Shown: positions 41,965-51,039 of the stretch, in pieces
How positions within the stretch are numbered: position 1 is the stretch's first letter
Layout: each line of letters opens with the position of its first letter
Source of the DNA: Clostridiales bacterium
GTDB taxonomy: Bacteria > Bacillota > Clostridia > Christensenellales > Borkfalkiaceae
DNA: 64,000 bases
Assembly: GCA_015055965.1 (NCBI GenBank)
Contig: SVHG01000008.1
Location: 45,434 to 109,433, forward strand
Direction: 5' to 3'
The notes under the pieces: model-generated
Database searches by the model: none
What the model saw: the letters and a program-made list of their open reading frames with translations, nothing else
Told to the model about the DNA's origin: nothing
Made by a program: the position numbers and the translations under genes

Positions 41965-43659
41965 ATGAAGAAAAAAATTATAGCGCTAACTCTTATTTTA
42001 ACCACTATCATAATGTTGAATGCAGGAATTATAATAACTAACGCGCAACAAAATAATATCGAAGGAGCTCAAGTTGAGCAATCACAGTTAGATTTTGACC
42101 TTTACACCTCTGGAAACGCTTCATTTATATATGAAGAGGGCAATTTAACCTCTAACGTAAACGGCGAACAAAAGGCTATTCTTCAAGACTTTGAATCACG
42201 CATGTTAGATGCAAGCTTTACCGTAGCACCAACTTCTAACGAAGGAATAATTAACGGCGGTATTTATTTGTTTGCAAGCCAAGTAACCCCCGTGCAAGAC
42301 GGTATTGATGCTATTAACGTTCAAGTAGAGCGTCAATTAAATTCAAACTATTACAAGGTTTTCATATTTGAATTTACCAACGGTACATTCACAAGGGCTA
42401 TTTCAAACACCATTCCCCTTGCTTATGAAAACAATCAAGTTAAAGTACGCGTAACCGTTAACGAAGATAATATCAACGTTTATTTAGACGGCTCAGATAT
42501 ACCTTCCATTACCAAGAAAATCACATCTAACGCACATAACGGTATGCAGTTTGGTTTCCGCAGTCAGGTTGCATCACAAATCTTTTCTGATATAAGCGTT
42601 TCAAATGAAGTAAACGCACCGGAAAATAAAACTGTAAAAGTTCTTATGGTTGGTAACTCTTACGCACAAGACACCATGACCTATGCCCACGAAATTGCAA
42701 AAGCGGACGGTATAAATATGGTTTGCGGTGTGCTTTATTACGGTGGTTGTACCATTAAACAGCACGTTGAATTTATTAAAGGCAACGAAGCGGTTTACAC
42801 CTACATCAAAAACGGTGGCACCGATCGCACGCAAGCAACCTTCTTTGACGTTTTATATGATGAAGATTGGGATTACGTAACCATTCAAACCGGTAAGGGT
42901 GAACAGGGATTAAAAGAAACCTTTTACCCATACCTACCCTGGCTTATCGCTCTTGTAGAAAATCGCCTTCCTAGCGTTGAAATAGGTTTATTTGAATCTT
43001 GGGCAGTACCCAAATGCTACGAAGGAACGGGCAACAGCAGACTTTCACATTATAACGACAATTCACAACAAATGTATGAAAGTATAATTAGCACCTTTAA
43101 GGATTTAAAGCAAGAAAACGGCGTTAACTTCGTAGTTCCTTCCGCTGAAGCATTTTATCGTATGGATCAAACTGATATTTGCGACAATTCAGTATTTGAA
43201 ACAAGCTTCTTCCGTGATAGCACCGCCCACGCAAATGAAAAAGGTCGCTATATGCTTGGTCTTACCATGTATAAAGCAATTACGGGTAGAACGGTAGAAG
43301 GCAACGGTTTTATTCCTATGGGTTCTACTTACGGCACAGATGCAGGTGTAACGGCAGAAGATATTAAGGTTATACAACAAGTTGTGGAAGGCTTATTTGA
43401 AGATTATAATAGCACTAACGCAATTCCTACCGTTGTTACTTTAGATTCTATTGAAGTTGTAAATGCAAAAACTCAGTATAAGACAGGAAACTATTTTGAT
43501 TATAACAGCATAGATGTTTACGCTATCTATTCAGACGGTAGCAAAATCAAGGTTGACTGCTGGGTAGGCAACCTTTTCCACCGCTTAACGAGTGAAGATT
43601 CACAAGTTGTTATAACCTATCAAGATAAGAGCGCAATCATAGATATTTCAGTTAATTAA
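41965..43659 (+). CDS. Secreted SGNH/DUF4886 esterase-like protein
   Basis: 564 aa from ATG 41965 (AGAGGTG upstream; a GTG at 41956 is the alternative). Signal peptide to about residue 30. Residues 40-205 form a concanavalin-like domain. Residues about 220-450 match DUF4886/SGNH hydrolases: VLMVGNSYAQDTMTY with the serine in GNS, VLYYGGCTIKQHVE, DYVTIQTGKG and the Asp-His element DSTAHANEKGRYML. The last 75 residues are a bacterial Ig-like domain. The family probably removes acyl groups from carbohydrates. Co-transcribed with the adhesin (1-bp gap), so both may dock to one glycan. Confidence 0.8.
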   Translation: MKKKIIALTLILTTIIMLNAGIIITNAQQNNIEGAQVEQSQLDFDLYTSGNASFIYEEGNLTSNVNGEQKAILQDFESRMLDASFTVAPTSNEGIINGGIYLFASQVTPVQDGIDAINVQVERQLNSNYYKVFIFEFTNGTFTRAISNTIPLAYENNQVKVRVTVNEDNINVYLDGSDIPSITKKITSNAHNGMQFGFRSQVASQIFSDISVSNEVNAPENKTVKVLMVGNSYAQDTMTYAHEIAKADGINMVCGVLYYGGCTIKQHVEFIKGNEAVYTYIKNGGTDRTQATFFDVLYDEDWDYVTIQTGKGEQGLKETFYPYLPWLIALVENRLPSVEIGLFESWAVPKCYEGTGNSRLSHYNDNSQQMYESIISTFKDLKQENGVNFVVPSAEAFYRMDQTDICDNSVFETSFFRDSTAHANEKGRYMLGLTMYKAITGRTVEGNGFIPMGSTYGTDAGVTAEDIKVIQQVVEGLFEDYNSTNAIPTVVTLDSIEVVNAKTQYKTGNYFDYNSIDVYAIYSDGSKIKVDCWVGNLFHRLTSEDSQVVITYQDKSAIIDISVN

Positions 43660-43674
43660 ACCTATAAGATATGA

Positions 43675-43707
43675 AAAAAAGTCGAAGAAAACTCTTCGAC
43701 TTTTTTT
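43675..43707 (+). terminator. Terminator of adhesin/esterase operon
   Basis: AAAAAGTCGAAGA / TCTTCGACTTTTTTT stem with an AAAC loop. Confidence 0.85.
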
Positions 43708-43712
43708 GTTTA

Positions 43713-43764
43713 AAAATAATTAAGGGATAGGCGTTTACCTATCCCTTTTTACTTGTTTAGTTAT
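43713..43764. repeat. 52-bp terminator-containing repeat, copy 2
   Basis: Identical to 37964-38015. Hairpin at 43722-43749. The two copies bracket the AraC/adhesin/esterase segment. Confidence 0.9.
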
Positions 43765-43800
43765 CGTTAATTTTATAAACCTATTTGTTTATTTAGTTAA

Positions 43801-43820
43801 GCTATAAAGCGATTAACGAC
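43801..43820. repeat. 20-bp interspersed intergenic motif
   Basis: GCTATAAAGCGATTAACGAC, downstream of the phosphoesterase gene. Family described at 51018-51038. Confidence 0.6.
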
Positions 43821-43835
43821 TATTTAAGCGTTTTT

Positions 43836-45860
43836 CTATTTACGCTTTCTTAATAATAAAGATGCCCCGCCAACACATAATAACGCAAATAATAAGCCTG
43901 CATTATTCATACCGATAGAGCTACCGCATCCGCCACCGGAGGAATCTTGTGCGCCACCGCCTTGAGAGCCGGAAGAGCTTTCCCCTTCTATAGTAGAACC
44001 GCTTGAAGAATCGTCATCAGGAAGCTTTGGTAAAGCGGGGATTTCACCGACTTTATAGTAACCGCATTCGCATGATTGACGCTTTTCGCCTGCAACACCG
44101 GGAGCGGGTTCTTTAGTTACAACCCATTCTCCAAGAGTATGTTCTTCCTTAAAGCTAATACCGCATGAAGAGCATTTACCCCAGTGATAAGTTGCGTCAT
44201 GTTCGCAGCTTGCGGGAGTAGTATGAGCCGAAACCTCTTTATCAACTATATTAACGCGATATTGATTGGTTTCCTTATAGAAGCCCTCATTTACGGTTGA
44301 ATAGTATTCAACGTCTATAAAGTTACCGTCTTCAGAGAAGTAAAGCATAGCTACCATACCGGTTGCGCCAAGTCTTTTATCCACTTCTTGGGGATCTATT
44401 AGCATTTCGGTTACGGTGTTACCGTGAATACCCTTGCGCTGAGTCGTTACTAAATTATTGCAAGAAACGTGACCGGACATTACCAAGAAAATATTGCCGT
44501 GCTTAGAAATAAGCTTATCCCAAATAGCGTCGCCGTCGTTGTATTTAAGGGTGGGCGCATAGTTGATATCGGTTGCATCAGAGGGGGGAACGGCATCACC
44601 TTCGCCGATAGTAGTACCGTCAGTGTACATATAAGCGTGAGTAGTAATTACTACTTTATGAGTGGGGAACGCCTCTATAATTCTTGAAGCCCAGCTAAGA
44701 ACCTCGTCACAAGCGCCGTAGTCAAGAGTAATAAATAGATAATCGGTATTGCCCAAAGTCATAGTCTTCCAAGAGTTTTCTATTTTACTTTCATCATAGA
44801 AGCCACCGAACTGTGACGTATAGGTTTTGTTGTTAAACGTCTTGTTATACATATAGGTAATATCGTGATTACCGCGAACTAAAGAATATGGAATTTGACC
44901 GTTTAGCTTAGAAATAGCGCTTTTTGCAGTTCTCCATTCCGTTTCCGTATTCATATCGGTTATATCCCCAAGACCAAACACGTGGGCAATTTTCTTTGCT
45001 TCCTTGTTGGCAAGAAGCCAATCGTAAATAATAGAAAGCTTTTCAGGCTCGTCCTCGGTAATATTTTGGGTATCGCCTATTGCAGCAAAGGAGTAAGCGT
45101 AATTTTCAACTGCGGGCTTTTGGGTGTAGAACGCCTTTCCGTAATTTACGTTGTAGCCGTTACCGGTAAGGTCCTCTAAATCATTTTGAGCGCTTGACGC
45201 GGGCATATCGTATACCGCAATTGCATTTTCATCGGCAGTATATGCGCCGTTAACGAAATCTCTTGCAATTTCACTTTGACTTCTTACGTCTGAATAAAGA
45301 GCAAGCGAACGAATGCGACCTTTAAAGTAAGAGCTATTATCACTTCTGTTATCGCCACCTATAATGAACCTAACAGCTATATCGTCTGCGTAAGTAGAGC
45401 TTATAACGCTATCTACCTTAACGCCGTCTACGTAACAAATAAATTCATTCTTTTCTTGGTCGTTAGTAATTGCTAAATGAACCCAGCTATCCCTTCTTAA
45501 ATCGATGTTAACTACCCTATTCCAGGTAGCGCCGTTGGGCGTATTGTAATATAAGCAGGGCTTACCGCCGTCTACTATATCTAAGCTAATACATGGGCTT
45601 AATCCGTCGTCGTAGTTGCTAAATATACAGCCTATTCTACCGGATAAGCCAACGGGAAGATATATTTCCGCCTCAAAGGTTTGGGGCATTTTTTCTAATT
45701 TTTTGGTTACTTCGTAATATTCGTTAGCGCTAAACGTAACGCCATCCGTTGCGGGATAGCTTGCTGCGTTAACCCTATTAAAATTTACGCCTCCGAAGGA
45801 AAATGCTAAAACGAGTAACGCTACTATTGCAAATGATACTGATTTACAAATCTTCTTCAT
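43836..45860 (-). CDS. Secreted metallophosphoesterase with LamG domain and C-terminal anchor
   Basis: 674 aa with AAAGGAG ribosome site. Signal peptide to about 32; LamG/concanavalin-like domain (40-245); calcineurin-type phosphoesterase (about 255-490) with AAIGDTQNI, FGLGDITDM, VRGNHDITY, ITTHAYMYT and MSGHVS, which supply the two-metal site ligands. Then a Cys-rich stretch (GKCSSCGISF, CECGYY) like the CxxC repeats of the 29272 lipoprotein, a Ser/Gly linker and GCGSSIGM, a hydrophobic segment and RKRK. It would cleave phosphate esters on the outside of the cell. Last gene of the three-gene minus-strand set from 48943. Confidence 0.85.
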   Translation of the reverse strand: MKKICKSVSFAIVALLVLAFSFGGVNFNRVNAASYPATDGVTFSANEYYEVTKKLEKMPQTFEAEIYLPVGLSGRIGCIFSNYDDGLSPCISLDIVDGGKPCLYYNTPNGATWNRVVNIDLRRDSWVHLAITNDQEKNEFICYVDGVKVDSVISSTYADDIAVRFIIGGDNRSDNSSYFKGRIRSLALYSDVRSQSEIARDFVNGAYTADENAIAVYDMPASSAQNDLEDLTGNGYNVNYGKAFYTQKPAVENYAYSFAAIGDTQNITEDEPEKLSIIYDWLLANKEAKKIAHVFGLGDITDMNTETEWRTAKSAISKLNGQIPYSLVRGNHDITYMYNKTFNNKTYTSQFGGFYDESKIENSWKTMTLGNTDYLFITLDYGACDEVLSWASRIIEAFPTHKVVITTHAYMYTDGTTIGEGDAVPPSDATDINYAPTLKYNDGDAIWDKLISKHGNIFLVMSGHVSCNNLVTTQRKGIHGNTVTEMLIDPQEVDKRLGATGMVAMLYFSEDGNFIDVEYYSTVNEGFYKETNQYRVNIVDKEVSAHTTPASCEHDATYHWGKCSSCGISFKEEHTLGEWVVTKEPAPGVAGEKRQSCECGYYKVGEIPALPKLPDDDSSSGSTIEGESSSGSQGGGAQDSSGGGCGSSIGMNNAGLLFALLCVGGASLLLRKRK

Positions 45861-45883
45861 AATTTTTCTCCTTTAAGCGTTAT

Positions 45884-48800
45884 TTAGCGTGTAGCCGCAG
45901 GGGTTACGATAAAGGGGTTTTTAACGGCGTTTACAGCCGCTTCTATGCAAACGACCTTTATATCTGCAGGGATTCCGGGAGCAACGTAGCTTACGTTACT
46001 TACGTCCACACCGGTAATCGTGCTAAAGAAGGTTAAGCCTGCAATATATCTGCCGTATTCAAGGTTTAAGTGATAACCGTCACGGGTTAATCTATCCCCT
46101 AAAATAGAGGTTCTTGCATTTTGAATAGCCGTGCCAACGGGGGCAACTAAAGCAAACTGCTCGTTAGGCATAACGACTGACTGAACAGCTTGAATAATTG
46201 CTTCGTACATTTGGTCTTGACTGTTATTATAGTTTGCAAATCCGCTGTGATTTGAATCTGCTTGGTAAGCCCAAGTCATGTGCCAAATAAACTTCGCGTC
46301 TTGGTTGCAAATAGCCCTTACTCCGGCCATTAGAGCTTCTAAATTACTCATTGAGCTTACTCTACCTGAATCGGGACTTGCTTGCTGGAAGGAAATGTAA
46401 TCCCAGCTTTGCGACTTAATTGCATCCGTACTCTTGTATCCTTGGGTGGTTTTCCAATAGCCGTTAGTGTAAACCCTGTAATCGTATAAAGCGTTTTCGT
46501 TTTGTAAGTTAGTTAAGTGTGTATCTATGTTACATCCACCAATATATAGATTGCCAAGGAATACCTGCATTCCGTAAGATTCTGCAATCTTACCAACGTA
46601 TTCCATAGTATCGTCAGAAAAACTGTTACCTATGGTAAGTATTCTTAAAACGCCATCGTCCGTTACACTCTTCATACTAATACCCTCATTGCTAATATAG
46701 TGTGTAGTAGTTTTACCGTTCGTGCCGAATAACCAAGAGAACTTGCTTTCAAACCAACCGCCAAAGGCTAAGGTTGCGCACTTTTGATCTGCGGTTATTC
46801 CCGTTATGCCGTTAGGAACGAAAATTTCAAAGGTAGAAAGATATTTTCCTTCAGGCGTGCTTTCAGTTTTACAGTATGAATAGGTATGCTCGCTTCTATC
46901 GTTTTTAACGGTTGCTATAAACTGATCGCCCGTGTGACCGTTAATAACTGCTTCTATATTCATATAGTTCCACCAATTGTTTTCGCCGTTTACTGAAACG
47001 TCAGGAGCTTTAGTGTGAAGCACGGTTACGCCGAATACAGTTCCGTTCTCTAATAATCTACCCATAATTTCTATTTCAGCGCCGTTTGCGGTGGTAGAAA
47101 TAGTGTTAGCTTTAACGCTTTCGCTCCATACCTCTTCGGTAAACTCGCCGTCTAATGCAAGAGCGCCAACGCTAAGAGTCTTCTCCTCAGAAACGCCCGC
47201 TTCAGTAACGTAGATAGCGTCTGCGCCGTCCCATGATAGACTTTGCCAGCCCTTAAATCCGTAGCCGTTCATACCCATTTTTACCTTATATGCGTCTGAA
47301 TTGCCTTGAATATAAAATTCCACGTTAGTTACTAGCTTTCCGCTTGAATCGGTAGTGGTAACGGCAACGGCTTCATCTATAGCCTCGGGGATAATAAGCT
47401 CGCCCGCGTAGAACATAAACACCACGTGCTCGCCGTTAATATACATTTCTATATTATCATTATTCCACCAGCTCTTGGTGTACGTAGACCAATCACCGTG
47501 GGTTATGGTTAAGCCCACGTATAGGTCGCCGTTTACTACCTTACCGGTGGTTTTTACTACGGCCTTAGACATATCTCCCTTAACGATAAAATCACCGCTA
47601 TATTCATCAAAATTACCGTCTATAACGGGGCCGTTTTCGGGGGCAGTCGCCGTGGTTAAACCGCTTGTAGAAATCATAAGGTTTGCAGGTAATTCAACGA
47701 ATGAAGTGCTTAAACCGCCAAGTCTTTGATAAGAGTGCCAATCACTGCTCCAATCACAGTGCTTAACGTGTAGCATATCACTTAATATATAACTGCTTTC
47801 ACCCGGACTCTTCCAAGCGTAGTTGATTTGAACGTCCTTATCTATATCCCAATCCTTAATTAACTGTTTTTCAACGAAGAATTCAAGGGTGTGTAAATAT
47901 TTACCCGTATCAGTTCTTACAACGTCTAAAACGTAATCGGTCACGCCTAAATATCCGCCTTCAATATTCACGTAAGAGGTTGCGCCTGCGTTAAGCTTAA
48001 ACTCAAAGTCCGTGCTTCTACCCCAGCTTGACCCCGTTTGATCTACATGTGAAGTATTAAATAAAGCTCTTGTATAAACGAAAACACCGTTTTCAGTTTT
48101 AACCGCAGAAATATCAAACCATCTGTCACCGCTTAATACAACGGTATCTGTGAATTCGCCATACTTTTCATCACGCGCGCCGTCTACCGTAACTCCATCA
48201 TAAGTGTGGTATAGATTGGGGTTTTGCTCTAAAGCTCCGCTTTCCTTAACCCATAAATAGCTTTCGGGGTTGTTGCGGTCCGTCTTTACACCCTCGTAAT
48301 CAACAGTTTGCCATTCCAGCTTGCTATCTGAGTTAGATAAGGATAGGCATACCGTTAAATTGGGCTCTGCCCCAACTTCTCCACTAATAGCGCAAGGATA
48401 TGCAATTTGTGCTCTCCAACCGTCCACTCTGTCCTCTGCAAGGGTAAAATCGCACGCGTTAGCTATTACGCCGTGGTCTGTTAGTAAATTACCGTTTGCA
48501 TCCTTTACTATAAGGTCGCCGTATGCGTTAACGAGTACGCTAACCACCTTTTGAGTGCCGGTAGTCTTTGAAAATAGCACTTCTACGTAATCGTTATATT
48601 CGGGAATTAGGTTCGCCTTGTAAACGACGGGATCTTCAACGTAAACGTCAACCTTTAAATATCCCTCTTCATACTTAAAAAACCAATTCGCGGTAGCCGT
48701 TTGGGTTGCCTTAGCGCTTAAAGTTATTTCACTTTGAGGAACGCTATCCAAGTGCAATAACTCGTGAACCAACGAAGGCTCATCCCTTTCAACCGATTGG

Positions 48801-48943
48801 CTTCTAGCGTAAAATATTGTATTTTCCGCTTCGGGCGCGTTTGTTTTTCCTTCTTCATTAAAATTAGCGCAAGAAACACAAAATCCAATAACCAATATAA
48901 GAAGTATTAGCTGCGCAAATTTAAATGCTTTGGTGATTTTCAT
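45884..48943 (-). CDS. Lipoprotein with CBM9/DOMON-like domains and SGNH (DUF4886) domain
   Basis: 1019 aa. Signal peptide with lipobox CVSC, then a shorter linker. About 60-760 consists of three or four beta-sandwich domains of CBM9/DOMON type (VDVYVEDP...YNDYVEVLFS, VDGWRAQIAYP, SWWNNDNIEMYING, NNWWNYMNIEAVING). Residues about 775-1000 form a DUF4886/SGNH hydrolase: RILTIGNSFSDDTMEYV, YIGGCNIDTHL, YISFQQASPDSGR, and the catalytic DGYHLNLEYGRYIAGL. It is probably a sugar-binding de-acylase at the cell surface. It heads the operon, 23 bp before the phosphoesterase gene. Confidence 0.8.
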   Translation of the reverse strand: MKITKAFKFAQLILLILVIGFCVSCANFNEEGKTNAPEAENTIFYARSQSVERDEPSLVHELLHLDSVPQSEITLSAKATQTATANWFFKYEEGYLKVDVYVEDPVVYKANLIPEYNDYVEVLFSKTTGTQKVVSVLVNAYGDLIVKDANGNLLTDHGVIANACDFTLAEDRVDGWRAQIAYPCAISGEVGAEPNLTVCLSLSNSDSKLEWQTVDYEGVKTDRNNPESYLWVKESGALEQNPNLYHTYDGVTVDGARDEKYGEFTDTVVLSGDRWFDISAVKTENGVFVYTRALFNTSHVDQTGSSWGRSTDFEFKLNAGATSYVNIEGGYLGVTDYVLDVVRTDTGKYLHTLEFFVEKQLIKDWDIDKDVQINYAWKSPGESSYILSDMLHVKHCDWSSDWHSYQRLGGLSTSFVELPANLMISTSGLTTATAPENGPVIDGNFDEYSGDFIVKGDMSKAVVKTTGKVVNGDLYVGLTITHGDWSTYTKSWWNNDNIEMYINGEHVVFMFYAGELIIPEAIDEAVAVTTTDSSGKLVTNVEFYIQGNSDAYKVKMGMNGYGFKGWQSLSWDGADAIYVTEAGVSEEKTLSVGALALDGEFTEEVWSESVKANTISTTANGAEIEIMGRLLENGTVFGVTVLHTKAPDVSVNGENNWWNYMNIEAVINGHTGDQFIATVKNDRSEHTYSYCKTESTPEGKYLSTFEIFVPNGITGITADQKCATLAFGGWFESKFSWLFGTNGKTTTHYISNEGISMKSVTDDGVLRILTIGNSFSDDTMEYVGKIAESYGMQVFLGNLYIGGCNIDTHLTNLQNENALYDYRVYTNGYWKTTQGYKSTDAIKSQSWDYISFQQASPDSGRVSSMSNLEALMAGVRAICNQDAKFIWHMTWAYQADSNHSGFANYNNSQDQMYEAIIQAVQSVVMPNEQFALVAPVGTAIQNARTSILGDRLTRDGYHLNLEYGRYIAGLTFFSTITGVDVSNVSYVAPGIPADIKVVCIEAAVNAVKNPFIVTPAATR

Positions 48944-49035
48944 TTTTATCTCCCTTAACTTTATTTGCGGTTACCTTTGATTAATTTTAGCTTAATAAAG
49001 GCTTACGCATAAAAATAGCTTTTTGCTTTAATTCT

Positions 49036-49064
49036 ATTTTACCCCTTAACTATAGTTAAGTCAA
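49036..49064 (-). promoter_or_regulatory. Promoter with palindromic operator for the 48943 operon
   Basis: Minus strand: TTGACT (49064-49059), 17-bp spacer, TAAAAT (49041-49036). The spacer is filled by the perfect palindrome CTTAACTATAGTTAAG (49045-49060), a likely repressor site. The rest of 48944-49261 is AT-rich with no gene seen. Confidence 0.6.
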
Positions 49065-49261
49065 TATGAATATTTGTTAAAATATAGACAAAATTAGTCT
49101 TTTTTGCCTTTTTTGTTGGCACAGAAGGATATTATAAATTAATTCAAAAGATAAAACTGTAAGCTTTGTTTAATTTTTTTATTCCTAACTCCTTGTTCGC
49201 CCTTCTTTTCCTTTTTTATAGAAATATGCTCTAGGCAATATTCGTTTTTTTGCAAAATAAA

Positions 49262-49300
49262 AGGGAACAGCCTATTAACAAAACCGCTATTCCCATTTTT
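49262..49300 (-). terminator. Terminator of the Fe-S cluster operon
   Basis: Minus strand GGGAATAGC / GCTGTTCCC stem with a 14-nt loop, followed by TTTTATTTT. Confidence 0.7.
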
Positions 49301-49325
49301 AGTTCATTTAATTGTAGGATTTTAA

Positions 49326-49697
49326 TTATTTGCCTTGCTTTGAATAGTAATCCTCTATTGCCTTCTTAATTGCTTCCTCAGCTAAAACCGAGCAGTGAAT
49401 TTTTTGTGGGGGTAAGCCCTCTAAAACCTCAACTACCTTTTTGTTGGTTAAGGTTAACGCTTCCTCTAAGGTCATACCTATAACCATTTCCGTTGCGGTA
49501 GAGCTGGTTGCAACTGCTGCCGCGCAACCAAAGGTTTTAAACTTTGCGTCGGTTATAATTCCGTTTTCTACCTTAATAGTGATTTGCATTATATCCCCGC
49601 AAGATGCGTTGCCTACAACGCCAATACCGTCGTAGTTTTCTACTTCGCCAACGTTTTTGGGATTTTTAAAAGCTTCCATTACCTTTTCGTTATACAT
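49326..49697 (-). CDS. iscU: IscU/NifU-like Fe-S scaffold protein
   Basis: 123 aa. The three cysteine ligands are present in the order expected: GNASCGD (Cys34), TFGCAAAVA (Cys59) and KIHCSVLAEEAI (Cys101). The scaffold assembles Fe-S clusters using sulfur from the cysteine desulfurase encoded 66 bp upstream. It has only the N-terminal NifU domain, as in Clostridia. A 20-bp motif lies in the gap between the two genes. Confidence 0.95.
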   Translation of the reverse strand: MYNEKVMEAFKNPKNVGEVENYDGIGVVGNASCGDIMQITIKVENGIITDAKFKTFGCAAAVATSSTATEMVIGMTLEEALTLTNKKVVEVLEGLPPQKIHCSVLAEEAIKKAIEDYYSKQGK

Positions 49698-49727
49698 ATC
49701 TTTTCTCCTAAATACACTATAAAATAT

Positions 49728-49747
49728 CAGTTAACGCGCTTATAGGC
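49728..49747. repeat. 20-bp interspersed intergenic motif
   Basis: CAGTTAACGCGCTTATAGGC, between iscU and nifS. Family described at 51018-51038. Confidence 0.6.
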
Positions 49748-49763
49748 GCACTTTTTTAATTTT

Positions 49764-50927
49764 TTATCCTTTAAATAAGGGTGACATCATTCTTAATCTT
49801 GAAATAATTTCTTTAAGCTTATCTACCACAAAATCAACCTCTTCCAAGGTGTTAGATTTACCAAAAGAAAATCTTATAGAGCCGTGAGCTAACGCTTCAT
49901 CCACACCGATTGCAAGCAATACGTGGCTAGGCTCTAACGAGCCGGATGAGCATGCAGAGCCTGAAGAAACGGCAATACCTTCTAAATCTAAAGAGAATAA
50001 AATTGATTCCCCTTCTATAAACTCAAATGAAAAATCTGCGTTAGAAGGAACTCTTAATTCCTTATGTCCGTTATAGTAAGCATAGGGGATTTCTTCACTA
50101 ACTCTTTTTACAAAATGGTCGCGAAGCATCTTTATCTTGGCGTTATTTTCCTCTAAGTTAAGTCTGCTTAATCTTAAAGCTTCAGCAAGGCCAACAGCAC
50201 CCGCTACGTTAGAAGTTCCCCCTCTTTTCGTTCTTTCTTGATGTCCGCCGGAAAGTATGCTTTTAATTTTTACTCCGTTTCTAACGTATAATACGCCAAC
50301 ACCCTTAGGCCCGTTAAACTTGTGGGCAGATATTGCCATAGCGTCCATTCCCACCTTCTTAACGTCAATATTCATATAGGGAATAGCTTGAACTGCATCA
50401 GTAAAGAAAAGAACCTTTTTTTCCTTTGCTATTTGTGCAATTTCTTCTATCGGCTGAATAGTGCCTATTTCGTTGTTTGCATACATGCAAGAAATTAAAA
50501 TGGTATCTTCACGGATAAGGCTCTTTAATTCTTCTAAGCTAATTCTACCCTCTTTATCAACTGAAAGATAGCTAATCTCAAATCCTAAAGCCTCTAAGTC
50601 CTTACAGGAAGCAAGCATAGCAGGGTGCTCTATTACGGTGGTAATTATATGCTTGCCCTTTGCTTGATTTGCAAGAGCAATACCCTTCATAGCCCAGTTA
50701 TCCCCTTCCGTTCCGCCGGAAGTAAAATAAATTTCAGAAGGTTGTGCGTTTAAAAGAGAAGCAATAGTATCACGCGCTTCATCTAACGCCTGTTGCGCCC
50801 TTCTGCCGTAAAAATGTTGACTGCTTGCGTTTCCGTATACCCCCGAAAAATAAGGGAGCATTTTTTCGATAACTCTTGAATCTACTGCCGTCGTTGCAGC
50901 GTGATCAAGGTAAATTTGTTTTTCCAT
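49764..50927 (-). CDS. nifS: Cysteine desulfurase (NifS/IscS-like)
   Basis: 387 aa. PLP aminotransferase fold with the cofactor lysine in ISAHKFNGPKGVGVLY, SGGTEGDNWAMKG at the phosphate site, and the sulfur-accepting cysteine in SSGSACSSGSLEPSHVL. It removes sulfur from cysteine for cluster assembly on IscU. Gene order regulator, desulfurase, scaffold matches the common Clostridia isc operon. Strongly supported. Confidence 0.96.
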   Translation of the reverse strand: MEKQIYLDHAATTAVDSRVIEKMLPYFSGVYGNASSQHFYGRRAQQALDEARDTIASLLNAQPSEIYFTSGGTEGDNWAMKGIALANQAKGKHIITTVIEHPAMLASCKDLEALGFEISYLSVDKEGRISLEELKSLIREDTILISCMYANNEIGTIQPIEEIAQIAKEKKVLFFTDAVQAIPYMNIDVKKVGMDAMAISAHKFNGPKGVGVLYVRNGVKIKSILSGGHQERTKRGGTSNVAGAVGLAEALRLSRLNLEENNAKIKMLRDHFVKRVSEEIPYAYYNGHKELRVPSNADFSFEFIEGESILFSLDLEGIAVSSGSACSSGSLEPSHVLLAIGVDEALAHGSIRFSFGKSNTLEEVDFVVDKLKEIISRLRMMSPLFKG

Positions 50928-51017
50928 ATATCCTCTTCGCCCATAAAAACGGGCTATTTTTATTACAAAATAGTTTGATTACTTTTAATTTTTAATTAAA
51001 CAAACACAAAAAGTAAG

Positions 51018-51038
51018 GCTATAGCGCGATTAACGGCT
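51018..51038. repeat. 20-bp interspersed intergenic motif, typical copy
   Basis: This copy contains GCTATAGCGCGATTAACGGC. The family consensus is about CTATAG-(2 to 3 variable)-CGATTAACGGC or its reverse. About 16 copies lie between genes in this window, in both orientations, and none inside a gene apart from edge overlap with a few codons. The middle two or three bases vary (GGT, GCG, AAG). Function unknown. Confidence 0.65.
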
Positions 51039-51039
51039 A

